A stretch of 28,712 bases of DNA from G963674685 sp964591275 (GCA_964591275.1 CAZQAE010000063.1:1-28712); one strand, 5' to 3'. Shown: positions 15,455 to 24,664, counted from the first letter of the stretch. Notes: generated from the letters alone by a model not told the origin. Numbers and translations: made by a program.

Positions 15455-17652
15455 AATCATTTTGCACGACGATAATATTCATCTGCCTGCTTTTCGTCGG
15501 CAACGTCGAAGCCGATTTCACCGCGCCCGTCAAACTCGCCTCCCCCACAACGACCTTCGACGACATTCTGGCCGATTACCATGCAGGACAATATGACAAG
15601 ACAATTTTTCAGTTAGCCGATTATATTGCACGCAAACCCAAACCGAAAAATATCGGTGAAGCAAAATTTCTTCTGGGCATGGCGTATTTGAAATCGAACG
15701 AGCCGATCACTGCAGCGGCATACTTTCACAGAGCCGAAACCGAGTTGCCCCTTTTGGCCGACCTTTGCTCGCACTACCTTGTGAAATCCCTGGAAGCCGG
15801 CGGCCAATACGCGCAAGCGCAATTCCAACTCAACTACGCCAGAAAGCTTCACGCTGATTCACCCTTTTTTGAAATGCAGGATTGCAATACCCATAACGCC
15901 GACCTCATTGCGAAACAGGGGGAACACGCCAGCGCAGCCGCTCAATACTCAAAACTGGCGGGAACCAATTCCGCCAATAGCGCCTACACGAAAAATCATT
16001 ACCTTGCCGGAGAACAATTTGAGCTTGCGGGGCTATACGACAAAGCCAGGGTCGCTTACAGGAAGGTTTTTAGCGCCGAGCGGATAGACCGATTCACTAA
16101 CATGGCTTTTGATCGAAACCGCGCTCTCGTCTGGCTGGCGGGCAAAGCTTCCTACCCACGGGAATACTCCGCTTTCATTCAAGGCTACGCATACGCGCAC
16201 TACAATGAAGGTCGTCACCGCCAGGCACAACCCGGCCTCGACCTGATGCGCAAAATTCAGGGCGGCAAGTTCAGCAAAGACGATCTGTTCCGCCTGGGCA
16301 TGAGCGCCTATTTTAATCATGACAATCGAAAAGCGCACAATATTTTTGCCGATCTGGCGATACGCAAAAACTTTCCCATGGCGGATCAGGCCCTCTACCG
16401 CCTAGCCAAGGTTCAGACGCGCATGGGCGATAACGTCGCCAGCCGCATGTCATTCGCCATGGTGGGCAAGCGTTTTCCAGGCACCTGGCGTAGCGGCGCC
16501 GCGAGGTATCAAATCGCCCTTCTCGACCTGGAAGAAAACGAATACAAAAAGGCTTACAAGTATTTCAAAGCCCGCATCGCAAGGCCTTCCGGCGGGCAAA
16601 AGGAGTATTTGACCTGGCTTGCGGCCTGGACCGCATTCAGATCGGGATACTTGAAAAGTGCCGAGAAACTTTTTGATAGCCTCCTTAAAAACTTCGGCAA
16701 ATCCAGGGACACGAATCGATATCGCTATTGGCGCGGTGTTGTTTTGGCGGAGCGCAAGCAAAAAAAGGGCGCTGTCAATGACTGGAAAAAAGTTAACGCA
16801 AATCCAAAAACCTATTACGGCATGTTGTCGGCAAAGCGCTTAAAAGAACTTGGCAACACTGTGAAATCGCCTCTGGACTCCATGAACACGCAAGGCAAAA
16901 CGGTGACCGGCAAGGCCCTTTTCTTTGACACGGCCAAGGCTTTCGGAAACGACGGCAAGCGCTTTCAGAAGCTTATGAAAATGGGATTGCGACCTGAAGC
17001 GTTGATGGTGGCTCAGCGAATCGCCGGAAGCGCCGTCACGGAAAACAACCTGGGGCGTCTTTTTCATTCCGCCTGGCTTCTGATGCGCGGCGGTCGCTAC
17101 GCCAAGGCCAAGCGCCTTGCCCGATCCAACGGATTTTATTCCTACTGCAAAACCCTTGATGCGCCGATGAGCGAAACCTACTGGTCCATAATCTATCCAT
17201 TGGCCTACCCTGAACTGGTCAACCGTTACGGAGGCGACAAGAACCTGCCCGCCAGCCTGGTCAACGCCATCATGTACTGCGAAAGCAACCACAACCCGCA
17301 AGCGCATTCACCGGCAAACGCCATCGGCCTCATGCAGGTCATCCCTCGCACGGCCCGCGAGATTGCCGGGGAACTGGGCGTCGAGGATTTCGACATAGGC
17401 CGGATGTTCGAGCCGGAAACGAATATCCGCTTCGGCACGCACTACCTGCGCAAGATGCTCGACCGATTCGGCGACAACGAGGCGTGCGCCGCAGCTTCCT
17501 ACAATGCCGGACCGGATGTGACCGAGAAATGGTTTCGATTCAAAAAGGACCTGCCCATCGAATACTTCATCGAAGAAATCAGCTACAAGGAAACCAACCG
17601 CTACGTGAAAAAGGTTCTGCAAACAAAAGAGTTGTATGAGCTGCTTTATTAA
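15451..17652 (+). CDS. Soluble lytic murein transglycosylase (Slt70-like) with TPR repeats
   Basis: The start is taken at the ATG at 15451 because it overlaps the previous stop as ATGA and directly begins a signal peptide ('MKSFCTTIIFICLLFVG', cut near 'VEA'); an ATG 12 bases earlier is possible. The 733-residue protein has a long alpha-helical TPR-like region (about 30-560; repeated 'A..Y..A' helices such as 'NEYKKAYKYFKARIA'). The C-terminal lysozyme-like SLT domain has catalytic Glu611 in 'YCESNHNP', then 'AIGLMQVIP' and 'AASYNAGP'. The enzyme cleaves the MurNAc-GlcNAc bond of peptidoglycan to 1,6-anhydroMurNAc in the periplasm. Length and architecture fit the Slt70 group, with Gram-negative-type placement. 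It ends the envelope operon and converges on the next gene with 34 bp between. Confidence 0.93.
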   Translation: MKSFCTTIIFICLLFVGNVEADFTAPVKLASPTTTFDDILADYHAGQYDKTIFQLADYIARKPKPKNIGEAKFLLGMAYLKSNEPITAAAYFHRAETELPLLADLCSHYLVKSLEAGGQYAQAQFQLNYARKLHADSPFFEMQDCNTHNADLIAKQGEHASAAAQYSKLAGTNSANSAYTKNHYLAGEQFELAGLYDKARVAYRKVFSAERIDRFTNMAFDRNRALVWLAGKASYPREYSAFIQGYAYAHYNEGRHRQAQPGLDLMRKIQGGKFSKDDLFRLGMSAYFNHDNRKAHNIFADLAIRKNFPMADQALYRLAKVQTRMGDNVASRMSFAMVGKRFPGTWRSGAARYQIALLDLEENEYKKAYKYFKARIARPSGGQKEYLTWLAAWTAFRSGYLKSAEKLFDSLLKNFGKSRDTNRYRYWRGVVLAERKQKKGAVNDWKKVNANPKTYYGMLSAKRLKELGNTVKSPLDSMNTQGKTVTGKALFFDTAKAFGNDGKRFQKLMKMGLRPEALMVAQRIAGSAVTENNLGRLFHSAWLLMRGGRYAKAKRLARSNGFYSYCKTLDAPMSETYWSIIYPLAYPELVNRYGGDKNLPASLVNAIMYCESNHNPQAHSPANAIGLMQVIPRTAREIAGELGVEDFDIGRMFEPETNIRFGTHYLRKMLDRFGDNEACAAASYNAGPDVTEKWFRFKKDLPIEYFIEEISYKETNRYVKKVLQTKELYELLY

Positions 17653-17686
17653 GTGGTCCTACACACTTAAAAAAGTGAAGCAAAAC

Positions 17687-19552
17687 CTATCTTAAATAGC
17701 CCAACGACCTTAAGGCTGCGCGGCTGGCGGCATCGGTGATCGAATCCAGCGGGATGCGCGGTTTGCGTGGATATTTCTTTTCGTAGGATTGCGCGAGTTC
17801 CAAAAGATGAGCCAATCCTTCGGGGTCGGAAGAGGCAAGATTGTTCAACTCGCCCGGGTCCAGGGCGAGATCAAAGTAATATTGTGTATCCTTTTCTAAA
17901 TCGAGAATCAGTTTTCGACCAGCGTCGCGCACGCCAAACAGCGTGATGCTGCCGCCTTGAAGATCGCCATCCACTTCCATGAATTGAGTTTCGTTTTGGC
18001 TGGTATCCAGAAGTCCGGCCAGACCCTTCCCGCCGAAACCGATGGGGATGGAAACGCCGGCAAGTTGGAACAGTGCGGAGGGAACTTGGATCAGGCTTTT
18101 CGGTTCGGCGATCACGCGCCCTTTCGGCAAACCCGGCCCTGAGATGATCAGCGGCACATGCACTTCCTCGCGATAAAGCGAGTGCCCGTGATAGATGCCC
18201 CCATGCTCGCGAAACTGCTCGCCGTGGTCCGAGAGAAATACGATCCGCGTTGTGCCGGTGATGCCACGCTGCTCAAGTTCCTGAAAAAGCCTGCCTAGTT
18301 CGCCATCCATGTAGGCGATTTCCCCGTCATACAAGGAGCGTAGTGTTTTTAACGCCGCCGGATTTTCCGTCGTTTTCAAATCCTGCGTGCTGTATAGCCA
18401 TTTGAAATTCGGCGTCTTGCCTATGGCGTAGCGTTCCTTGAAAGGCTGTGGTGGATCATACGGGGCGTGCGGGTCCATGAGATGCAGATAACCGAAAAAG
18501 GGTCGGTCATCTTTTTCATCAATCCAATCCAAAAAGCGGTCTACGGCATGACCCGCATCGTCGGACTTGATGGACTGCCTCGCCGCACTCAGCCCAAAGG
18601 CCCTGGCGAATGTCCTACCGGTGAAGAAAAAAGAGACTTCGTCCACCTTCGTGCGGTCCATGTACGTCTCGAAACCCTGCCCAAAGCCGAAATAACTTTT
18701 CAAAATGGCGTTTGCCACTACAGCGCCCGTGCGAAACCCAGTAGCGCGCAGATGCTCGGCCACCGTCGCCTGATTCTCGCGCATAACGCCAAAAAGCGCC
18801 CGCATGCCATGCTCCCTCGGCGTCAGGCCTGTCTGAAGCGTGGCGACCGTCGGGCGAGTCCAGGAACTGACCGAGTTGACATCGGCGAGAAGTACGCCAC
18901 CTTGTGCGAAGCGGTCGATGTTGGGCGTCAGGCCTTTTGCGTCGCCGTAGCAACCCAAAGCATCGGCACGAAGCGCATCAGCCAAAATGATGATGAGATT
19001 TTTCGCACTGCCCGGAGCCGTCCCTTGGTGCACGTCGCCGGAGTCTTGCAGGCCACGTTCGTAATGCCGCTGAAATATCGCATCGTCATCCAGCGCCGTC
19101 TGTATCATCATCGCTGTTAGAGGCGTCAGGATCGCCACGGCGAAAGCCAGCGCGCCTAAAAGAACACGCCGCTCGCTTTTGAACACGGCAAGGGCCAGCA
19201 AAATCACAAGGACAAGGCCGATGATGGCGGCGACAATCGACGGTCCGTTTAAGTGCGACTGATATTGAAAGCGGGCAATGAAGTATCGTGATGCCCACAA
19301 CGTGTTTTGGAATAGAAACAATCCGCCCGCCGCCCACGCAATACGATGGATCGCCGGGCGCGCAAAGGCCGTCGCCGCCAGGACTAGAGCAGCCGCCGCG
19401 CACGCGGTGGTCGACAAAGCCACATTTTGCACGATGAAATAAAAATGCCCCGTCGGGGCTAAAAGATATGCGACCGCGCCTTCGGCCAGCGTGATGTATA
19501 GACTCGCCGATACGCCTATGAGCGCGATTGAAGCGAGTTTTTTAGAAGACAT
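17687..19552 (-). CDS. Membrane-bound sulfatase-fold (alkaline phosphatase superfamily) protein
   Basis: A 621-residue protein with about five N-terminal transmembrane helices (1-150) and an extracytoplasmic sulfatase-like domain. Metal-binding Asp192 lies in 'LIIILADALRADALGCYG', followed by 'TPNIDRFAQGG', 'GYLHLMDPHAPYDPP', 'IVFLSDHGEQFREHGG' and the sulfatase-type C-terminus 'LRSLGYL'. At the nucleophile position, where classical sulfatases have C/S-x-P-S-R, this protein has Thr232 in 'SWTRPTVATLQTG'. That is the arrangement of phosphoethanolamine or phosphoglycerol transferase-like members. It therefore cannot form formylglycine at that site, and I would call it a phospho- or sulfo-transfer enzyme of unknown substrate rather than an FGE-dependent sulfatase. 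It lies 3 bp downstream of rng on the same strand, so it is probably co-transcribed. Confidence 0.85.
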   Translation of the reverse strand: MSSKKLASIALIGVSASLYITLAEGAVAYLLAPTGHFYFIVQNVALSTTACAAAALVLAATAFARPAIHRIAWAAGGLFLFQNTLWASRYFIARFQYQSHLNGPSIVAAIIGLVLVILLALAVFKSERRVLLGALAFAVAILTPLTAMMIQTALDDDAIFQRHYERGLQDSGDVHQGTAPGSAKNLIIILADALRADALGCYGDAKGLTPNIDRFAQGGVLLADVNSVSSWTRPTVATLQTGLTPREHGMRALFGVMRENQATVAEHLRATGFRTGAVVANAILKSYFGFGQGFETYMDRTKVDEVSFFFTGRTFARAFGLSAARQSIKSDDAGHAVDRFLDWIDEKDDRPFFGYLHLMDPHAPYDPPQPFKERYAIGKTPNFKWLYSTQDLKTTENPAALKTLRSLYDGEIAYMDGELGRLFQELEQRGITGTTRIVFLSDHGEQFREHGGIYHGHSLYREEVHVPLIISGPGLPKGRVIAEPKSLIQVPSALFQLAGVSIPIGFGGKGLAGLLDTSQNETQFMEVDGDLQGGSITLFGVRDAGRKLILDLEKDTQYYFDLALDPGELNNLASSDPEGLAHLLELAQSYEKKYPRKPRIPLDSITDAASRAALRSLGYLR

Positions 19553-19555
19553 GAC

Positions 19556-21106
19556 TCAGGCCCCGGCAATCTCGAACTGCTCAATGTGAAATGAAGGCAC
19601 GTCCTTGATGACGATTCTTTTTTTCAACTGGATCTCCAGGTTCTCCAGAGGCTGACGTTCTTGCTCGTAGAACAGATCCACCACGTCCGGGTTGACGTGG
19701 AGAATGATCGTGGGGGCATCGATATTCGGCGCCTCTTTACGAAGCCTGCGAAAGATCTGAGCGCAGACGGCGGTGCGGCTTTTCACGACGCCCCGGCCCT
19801 CACAATAGGGACACGACTCGGTCATCACGCGCATAATGTTCTCGCGGGTTCTTTTGCGCGTCATCTCCACGAGGCCGAGTTCGGAAAACGCCAGGACGTT
19901 GGTCCGGGCTTTGTCGTTTTCAAGCTTCGTAACAAGAGAATTATTAACTCTCTCCCGGTTATCTTCCTTTTCCATGTCAATGAAATCGATGATGATGATG
20001 CCGCCGATATTGCGCAGCCTGAGCTGGTGGCAGATTTCCTTTACGGCTTCGAGATTCGTGTTCAGGATGGTTTCCTCAAAGTCGCGACGCCCGACATATC
20101 GACCGGTATTCACATCAATGGCGGTGAGCGCCTCGGTGTGCTCGATAATGATATAGCCGCCGCTACGCAGCCAGACCTTGCCCTGCATGGCGCGCGCAAT
20201 TTCGATCTCCAGCCCAAATTTTTCAAAAACGGGTTCGTCGTCTTCGTACAGTTCCACAGTGGCGTTGAGGCCGGGCATGTTGTCGCCGAAAAACGAGAAA
20301 ATCTTTTCGTACTCGTCCTTGTTGTCGATCAGCACCCGGTCGATGTCATCGGTCAAAATGTCCCGGATAGCCCTCAAGGTCATCGACAGGTCGGAGTGAA
20401 TGAGGGAAGGAGACGATGCCTTGAGGCTCTTGGTACGCAACTGCTCCCACAAGTGCGCCAGGAAATCCCAGTCGGTTTTCAGTGTTTCCACATCCATGTC
20501 TTCGGCGACAGTCCTGACAATGCAGCCCATTTCCGAGCCGTCCCGTATCTCCTCAACAATTTCCCTGAGCCTGTTACGCTCGTTTTCGTTTTCGATACGG
20601 CGAGAAATGCCCACGTGCGCCATCGTTGGCATCAGGACCAGATGGCGACCGGGAAGGCTGATATGATTTGTGATGCGTGCGCCCTTGGAGCCAAGCGGCT
20701 CCTTGGCTACCTGTACAAGAAGATCCTGTCCGTCTTTAAGAAGCTTCTCGATGGGAATTGTTTGGATAGATTCTTTGACCGAGTCTTTATCAAAATCCAT
20801 GTTCTGAGCAGAAGCGAACACCCCGTTTTTCGCGCCTTTTTCCGGACTCGTGGCGATGATCATACGGCAATCATCATAATGACCCACGATATCCGCCACG
20901 TATAAAAATGCCGCCCTGTCCAGACCAATGTCCACGAAAGCCGCCTGCATGCCGGGAAGAACGCGGAGAACCCTGCCCTGGTAAATATTGCCGACGACGT
21001 CAACCTTTCTGGCAGGCTCAATATGAAACTCGGCGACGACCCCGTGTTCTAAAAGAGCAACGCGGGTTTCCTGCTCGGAAAGATTGATTATCAATTCATT
21101 CGGCAT
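19556..21106 (-). CDS. rng: Ribonuclease G/E family endoribonuclease
   Basis: A 516-residue protein starting at the ATG at 21106, which shares one base with the stop of the preceding gene (TGATG). It has the RNase G/E layout: N-terminal S1 RNA-binding domain ('VVGNIYQGRVLRVLPGMQAA', 'FVDIGLDRAAFLY') carrying a roughly 40-residue insert, an RNase H-like region, and a DNase I-like catalytic region. The magnesium-binding aspartates sit in 'LTAIDVNTGRYVG' (Asp331) and 'IIIIDFIDMEK' (Asp374). The zinc-link CPYC follows (Cys432 and Cys435). There is no long RNase E C-terminal scaffold, so it is RNase G-sized. It cleaves single-stranded AU-rich RNA and processes the 5' end of 16S rRNA in bacteria where it is studied. 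Position after a radical SAM/DUF2344 protein is a conserved arrangement, but the usual downstream ribosomal protein genes rplU-rpmA are replaced by a sulfatase-fold gene. Confidence 0.95.
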   Translation of the reverse strand: MPNELIINLSEQETRVALLEHGVVAEFHIEPARKVDVVGNIYQGRVLRVLPGMQAAFVDIGLDRAAFLYVADIVGHYDDCRMIIATSPEKGAKNGVFASAQNMDFDKDSVKESIQTIPIEKLLKDGQDLLVQVAKEPLGSKGARITNHISLPGRHLVLMPTMAHVGISRRIENENERNRLREIVEEIRDGSEMGCIVRTVAEDMDVETLKTDWDFLAHLWEQLRTKSLKASSPSLIHSDLSMTLRAIRDILTDDIDRVLIDNKDEYEKIFSFFGDNMPGLNATVELYEDDEPVFEKFGLEIEIARAMQGKVWLRSGGYIIIEHTEALTAIDVNTGRYVGRRDFEETILNTNLEAVKEICHQLRLRNIGGIIIIDFIDMEKEDNRERVNNSLVTKLENDKARTNVLAFSELGLVEMTRKRTRENIMRVMTESCPYCEGRGVVKSRTAVCAQIFRRLRKEAPNIDAPTIILHVNPDVVDLFYEQERQPLENLEIQLKKRIVIKDVPSFHIEQFEIAGA

Positions 21107-23628
21107 CAAATGGCCTCAAAATGTGTCCTTTTCTTTTTCCAGGCAATAGCGGGCCACAACCTTTTATCGATGTCAAGGATGGAGCCCAAAGCAATTGAAG
21201 GTTTTAAGCTTCCGGTGAGCGTAAAACGCAAGGTGATGCTAACACACTCTCCGCCGGAATGCTCCAGTAGGCTAACGATATCTTTGGCTTCGATATTTTT
21301 CTTCCTGGTTTTTTTTACAACGGAAATCATGTGGCTGGGAGATTGGTCAAATTGTCCAATCTTGGTTTTGATCATTTCAACATCGATATCGCCCGATTCG
21401 ATAAGCTCCTTCAAATCGGCCTCAAATTCCATCCCTTTGATAGCGGTGAACAGGGGCTTGTCCTTGAGACCCACCTGTATTAACTCCGCAACCGGAAGGT
21501 CGGCGAGCGTCTCGCCACGCAGTCGCTCAATCAAATCCCCCGGTTCCTGGTATCGCGTGAGGTAGACATCGAAATATTCGTTATCGCTTTGGACACCCAC
21601 GGCCAGGGGCGGTCCGAAGGAAACCCTGGGCTGCGGATGAAAACCCTGCGTGTAGGCGAGAGGAAACCGGGCTCTTCGCAAGGCTCTGTGAATGATCGAC
21701 GCCAATTCCAAATGTCCCAGAAAACGGAGGTCGCCCTGCTTGGCATAGCGGACGCGATAACGAAAAAGAATCGAGGACGGTGTCGCAAGAGGCGCTAAAG
21801 GAGCCTCGGCAACTCCGGGCGTGTCGCGAGCCAGGATATTTAATATTTTTTCATGATCACAGGTCCCGCAAAACGAACACGCGCCCTCCCGGCAATCCTC
21901 AGTGAGAATGCCCTCGGTCGCCTTTTGCCGTTCAGACATCAGAAATTCCCTGTCGATCAAAGCGTCAATGCCATCCCAGGGCAAAGGCTCGTCAAAACCA
22001 TAACCGCCGAGAATCCGCTCAGTATCCACGCCCGCTTCTTCGAAGGCGCGCTTCCAGCGTTCAACATCGAAATGCTCGGTCCAGCCGTCGAAGCGCCCGC
22101 CCATATCCACGGATTTTTCGATGGCCGCAGCCACGCTTCTGTCGCCCCGCGTGATAATCCCCTCAACAAAGGACATGCCAGGATCGTGGGCTTTGATTTT
22201 GATCCGCGTTCTTCTCGCCCCTGCCTTGATCTCATTGCCGATCCAGCGCGCCTCTTCCATCGAAAGCTGCTTATCCCAGGCGAAGGGTGTATGAGGCTTG
22301 GGAATGAATGTTCCGATATTGATATTGACCTGTCCCTTGCGCCGTCCCTGATCAAGGATACGCAGCGCCATTTTCCCAATTTCGATGATGCGCTCACGAT
22401 CCTCGTCGGTCTCCGTCGGCAGGCCGATCATGAAGTAGAGCTTGGCCAGATTCCAACCGTGACGCATCACCGTCCGGCAGGCCTCAGCGATCTGCTCATC
22501 AGTGATGGGCTTGTTGCAAACGCGCCGAAGCCTCTCGGTCCCCGCCTCCGGGGCGATAGTGAATCCCGTTTTGCGCACGGTGGCTATCTCTTTAATCATC
22601 TCATCGGAGACCGCATCCACGCGTAGCGAAGGCATGGCGATGGCGATGCGCTGACCGCTTTCGATGCGCCGTATTTCCGAAAGCAGGTTATTGAGGCGGC
22701 TGTAGTCCGCGCTGGAAAGGGAAAGCAGCGTCACATCGTCGTAACCCGAACGGGCGATATTTTTATCGATAATATTCACGATGGACGAAACCGAGCGCTC
22801 GCGCAAAGGGCGGTTGATGAAACCGGGCTGGCAGAATCGGCATCCGCGCACGCATCCGCGCATGATTTCCACGGCGAGACGGTCGAAGACAGGCCTCGTG
22901 TTGGGCATAACGGGGCGAACCAATTCGGGCAAAAGGTCCAGGTCGGCGACGATCCGGCGCTCGGCAGGCTGAGTTCCCTCTTGAACTTTGAATCCGGAAA
23001 AACGCTGTCCGTTATAGATCGGTTCCCACTTGTCAGGCCGGTAAATACCCCGAATATGTGAAATCGCTTCAAGCTTTTCACTTCTCGGCGCACCTCTGAG
23101 GCCGCCCAGAGCGTCGAGAATCTCCCCCATGACGTCCTCGCCATCGCCGGGGATCAGGGCATCGAAAAAGGGAGCCCAGGGTTCGGGATTGAGCGCCTGA
23201 TAACCCCCGGCCAGGATCAGAGGCATGTCCTCAGATCGCTCGGCGGCGCGGCGCGGAATTTGCGCCAGGTCCAGCATCATCACGACATTCGTCGCCGCCA
23301 ATTCGTATTGCACGGAGAAAAGAAGCAGGTCGAATTTCGCTAGCGGTGTTTTGGTTTCCAGGCTGCAAAGAGAAAGCTCTTTGGCGATAAGCAATTCGCG
23401 ATAGTCGTCCCAGGGCGCGAAAACCCGCTCGGCGAATGCGTCGTCGCGCAAGTTGGCCATCTGATAGAGAATCTGAAAACCGGTGCTGCTCATCCCGATC
23501 TCGTACAGGTCGGGAAAAGCCAGGGCCAGATGCACTGAAACGGCCTTCGGATCTTTGTCGGCGCTTCCGTATTCGCCGCCGATGTATCGGGATGCGCGTT
23601 CGATAGCTGCCCATGGGTGGCTTGGCAT
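21106..23628 (-). CDS. Radical SAM protein (TIGR03960-like) fused to DUF2344 (TIGR03936-like)
   Basis: The start is set at the ATG at 23628 ('MPSHPWAAIERASRYIGGEY'), matching the usual family beginning; the frame is open 90 bases further but that part is not family-like. The 840-residue protein has a B12-binding-like N-terminal domain ('LAFPDLYEIGMSSTGFQIL', 'LILAGGYQALNPEP'). The radical SAM core has CVRGCRFC (Cys 259, 263 and 266), 'GFTIAPEAGTERLRRVCNK' and 'FMIGLPTETDEDR'. A short Cys-rich linker follows ('CREGACSFCGTC'), and a C-terminal DUF2344 domain begins near 'FRYRVRYAKQGDLRFLGHL' ('YTQGFHPQPRVSFGPPLAVG'). In many bacteria the two halves are adjacent genes upstream of rng; here they are one polypeptide. 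The function is unestablished, and the link to rng suggests RNA or ribosome-related work. It is the first gene of the - strand operon. Confidence 0.92.
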   Translation of the reverse strand: MPSHPWAAIERASRYIGGEYGSADKDPKAVSVHLALAFPDLYEIGMSSTGFQILYQMANLRDDAFAERVFAPWDDYRELLIAKELSLCSLETKTPLAKFDLLLFSVQYELAATNVVMMLDLAQIPRRAAERSEDMPLILAGGYQALNPEPWAPFFDALIPGDGEDVMGEILDALGGLRGAPRSEKLEAISHIRGIYRPDKWEPIYNGQRFSGFKVQEGTQPAERRIVADLDLLPELVRPVMPNTRPVFDRLAVEIMRGCVRGCRFCQPGFINRPLRERSVSSIVNIIDKNIARSGYDDVTLLSLSSADYSRLNNLLSEIRRIESGQRIAIAMPSLRVDAVSDEMIKEIATVRKTGFTIAPEAGTERLRRVCNKPITDEQIAEACRTVMRHGWNLAKLYFMIGLPTETDEDRERIIEIGKMALRILDQGRRKGQVNINIGTFIPKPHTPFAWDKQLSMEEARWIGNEIKAGARRTRIKIKAHDPGMSFVEGIITRGDRSVAAAIEKSVDMGGRFDGWTEHFDVERWKRAFEEAGVDTERILGGYGFDEPLPWDGIDALIDREFLMSERQKATEGILTEDCREGACSFCGTCDHEKILNILARDTPGVAEAPLAPLATPSSILFRYRVRYAKQGDLRFLGHLELASIIHRALRRARFPLAYTQGFHPQPRVSFGPPLAVGVQSDNEYFDVYLTRYQEPGDLIERLRGETLADLPVAELIQVGLKDKPLFTAIKGMEFEADLKELIESGDIDVEMIKTKIGQFDQSPSHMISVVKKTRKKNIEAKDIVSLLEHSGGECVSITLRFTLTGSLKPSIALGSILDIDKRLWPAIAWKKKRTHFEAI

Positions 23629-23794
23629 TATTTTATTTTTCCCAAAGGGGCGAAGATGGACTTTTGGATAAAGCCGGGAGAAGTCGGTCCGCCCCTTTCG
23701 ACTCCAGGCCGCATGCACAAGGGATTACGGTCCGTTAATGGCTCGCCGTTTTTTTTGCGTTTTCACACGCACGAAACGGCGAAACGGAATAGTG

Positions 23795-23823
23795 TTTTTA
23801 ACAACTCGGCAATTGCGTGTCAA
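23795..23823 (-). promoter_or_regulatory. Putative sigma70 promoter for the radical SAM/DUF2344-rng operon
   Basis: On the minus strand TTGACA (23823-23818) is separated by exactly 17 bases from TAAAAA (23800-23795, 4/6). The start of transcription would be about 160 bases before the ATG at 23628. It lies inside the 310-bp divergent spacer 23629-23938, which otherwise holds only the forward -10 element and no gene. Confidence 0.5.
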
Positions 23824-23881
23824 ACGCTGCCGAAAACGCCAATGGATGATTCACCTCATAAAATTTGCCGGCCTGGTCAAT

Positions 23882-23887
23882 TATAAT
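23882..23887 (+). promoter_or_regulatory. Putative -10 box upstream of the SDR gene
   Basis: A perfect TATAAT stands 51 bases before the SDR start at 23939. No good -35 is found at 16-18 bases (a TTGCCG is only 11 bases away), so the promoter may depend on an activator or the match may be chance. Confidence 0.4.
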
Positions 23888-23938
23888 ACAGAGCATGGGC
23901 CATACGCGTTGGCCCCATTCGGGATGAGGAGACAAATC

Positions 23939-24637
23939 ATGATGAAAACATTCCTGGTCACCGGCGCCAACAGAGGCTTGGGGCTGGAATTCACGCGCCA
24001 ACTCTTAAAGCGTGGAGAAAAAGTTCTGGCGACGGCGCGAGTGCCGGGAAAAGCTAATGCCTTGAAAGAGCTGAAGGAAAAACACCAGAACCTTCTGGAA
24101 ATTTACCCACTCGATATAAGCGACGACGCCGGCATTGAGAAACTGGCCGAAGAACTTCATTTCACCAGCCTCGACGCCATCATCAATAACGCAGGAATCC
24201 TTTTGGAGGATCTTGGGCGGGACAACGGGATTGATCCGAAGATGATTCTGGAGACCCTGAACGTCAACGCCGTTGGGCCTATGCGCGTCGTCGGGGCGCT
24301 TTTGCCCATGCTCCTGGCCGGCGACAATCCCGTCATCGCCAACATCAGCAGCGGACTAGGCAGCATCGGCCGCGCGGAGGGCATAACAACGCCGGCGTAT
24401 CGCATTTCCAAGGCCGCTCTCAACATGGCCACAAAAACCCTTGCCGAATCCTTAAAGCACCGCAGGGTGACGGTCGTCAGCCTCGATCCCGGATGGGTCG
24501 CCACCGATATGGGAGGGCCAAGCGCGCCGCTGACGCCAGAGGAATCCGTGAACGGGATGCTGAAAGTCATCGATGGAATTTCCTGCCATGACACGGGCCG
24601 CTTCATCAACCGCCACGGCGAAGATGTGCCGTGGTAA
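23939..24637 (+). CDS. Classical short-chain dehydrogenase/reductase
   Basis: The start is at the ATG at 23939, seven bases after GAGGAG (23926-23931); the frame is open 200 bases further upstream but that part is not SDR-like and lacks a ribosome-binding site. The 232-residue protein has TGANRGLG (8-15, NADP-type glycine motif with Arg12), NNAG (83-86), 'ANISSGLGSIG' with catalytic Ser near 137, and Y154-x3-K158 in 'YRISKAALNM'. 'SLDPGWVATDMGG' is the typical C-terminal loop. It resembles the carbonyl-reductase/C-factor-like group: a cytosolic NAD(P)-dependent oxidoreductase on a small carbonyl or alcohol. It is monocistronic, divergent from the rng operon and followed by a repeat zone. The substrate is unknown. 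Confidence 0.88.
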   Translation: MMKTFLVTGANRGLGLEFTRQLLKRGEKVLATARVPGKANALKELKEKHQNLLEIYPLDISDDAGIEKLAEELHFTSLDAIINNAGILLEDLGRDNGIDPKMILETLNVNAVGPMRVVGALLPMLLAGDNPVIANISSGLGSIGRAEGITTPAYRISKAALNMATKTLAESLKHRRVTVVSLDPGWVATDMGGPSAPLTPEESVNGMLKVIDGISCHDTGRFINRHGEDVPW

Positions 24638-24664
24638 GGGAATTTCCCGCGTGATGAATGGCAG

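Noticed and set aside
17664..17677. A CACTT-AAAA-AAGTG hairpin between convergent genes as a terminator
   Set aside because: A 5-bp AT-containing stem with no T-tract on either strand; too weak to call.
12613..19552. Pairing the SUMF1 protein with the nearby sulfatase as an FGE-sulfatase system
   Set aside because: The SUMF1 domain lacks the catalytic Cys pair and the sulfatase-fold protein has Thr at the position that would be modified; they are also on opposite strands in different operons.
19661..20905. A 414-codon open frame on the + strand opposite rng
   Set aside because: It is fully antisense to a well-supported RNase G gene; its residues are a His/Val-rich shadow of that gene's codon pattern and match no family I recognise.
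21853..22626. A 257-codon open frame on the + strand opposite the radical SAM/DUF2344 gene
   Set aside because: Antisense shadow of a firmly identified coding region.
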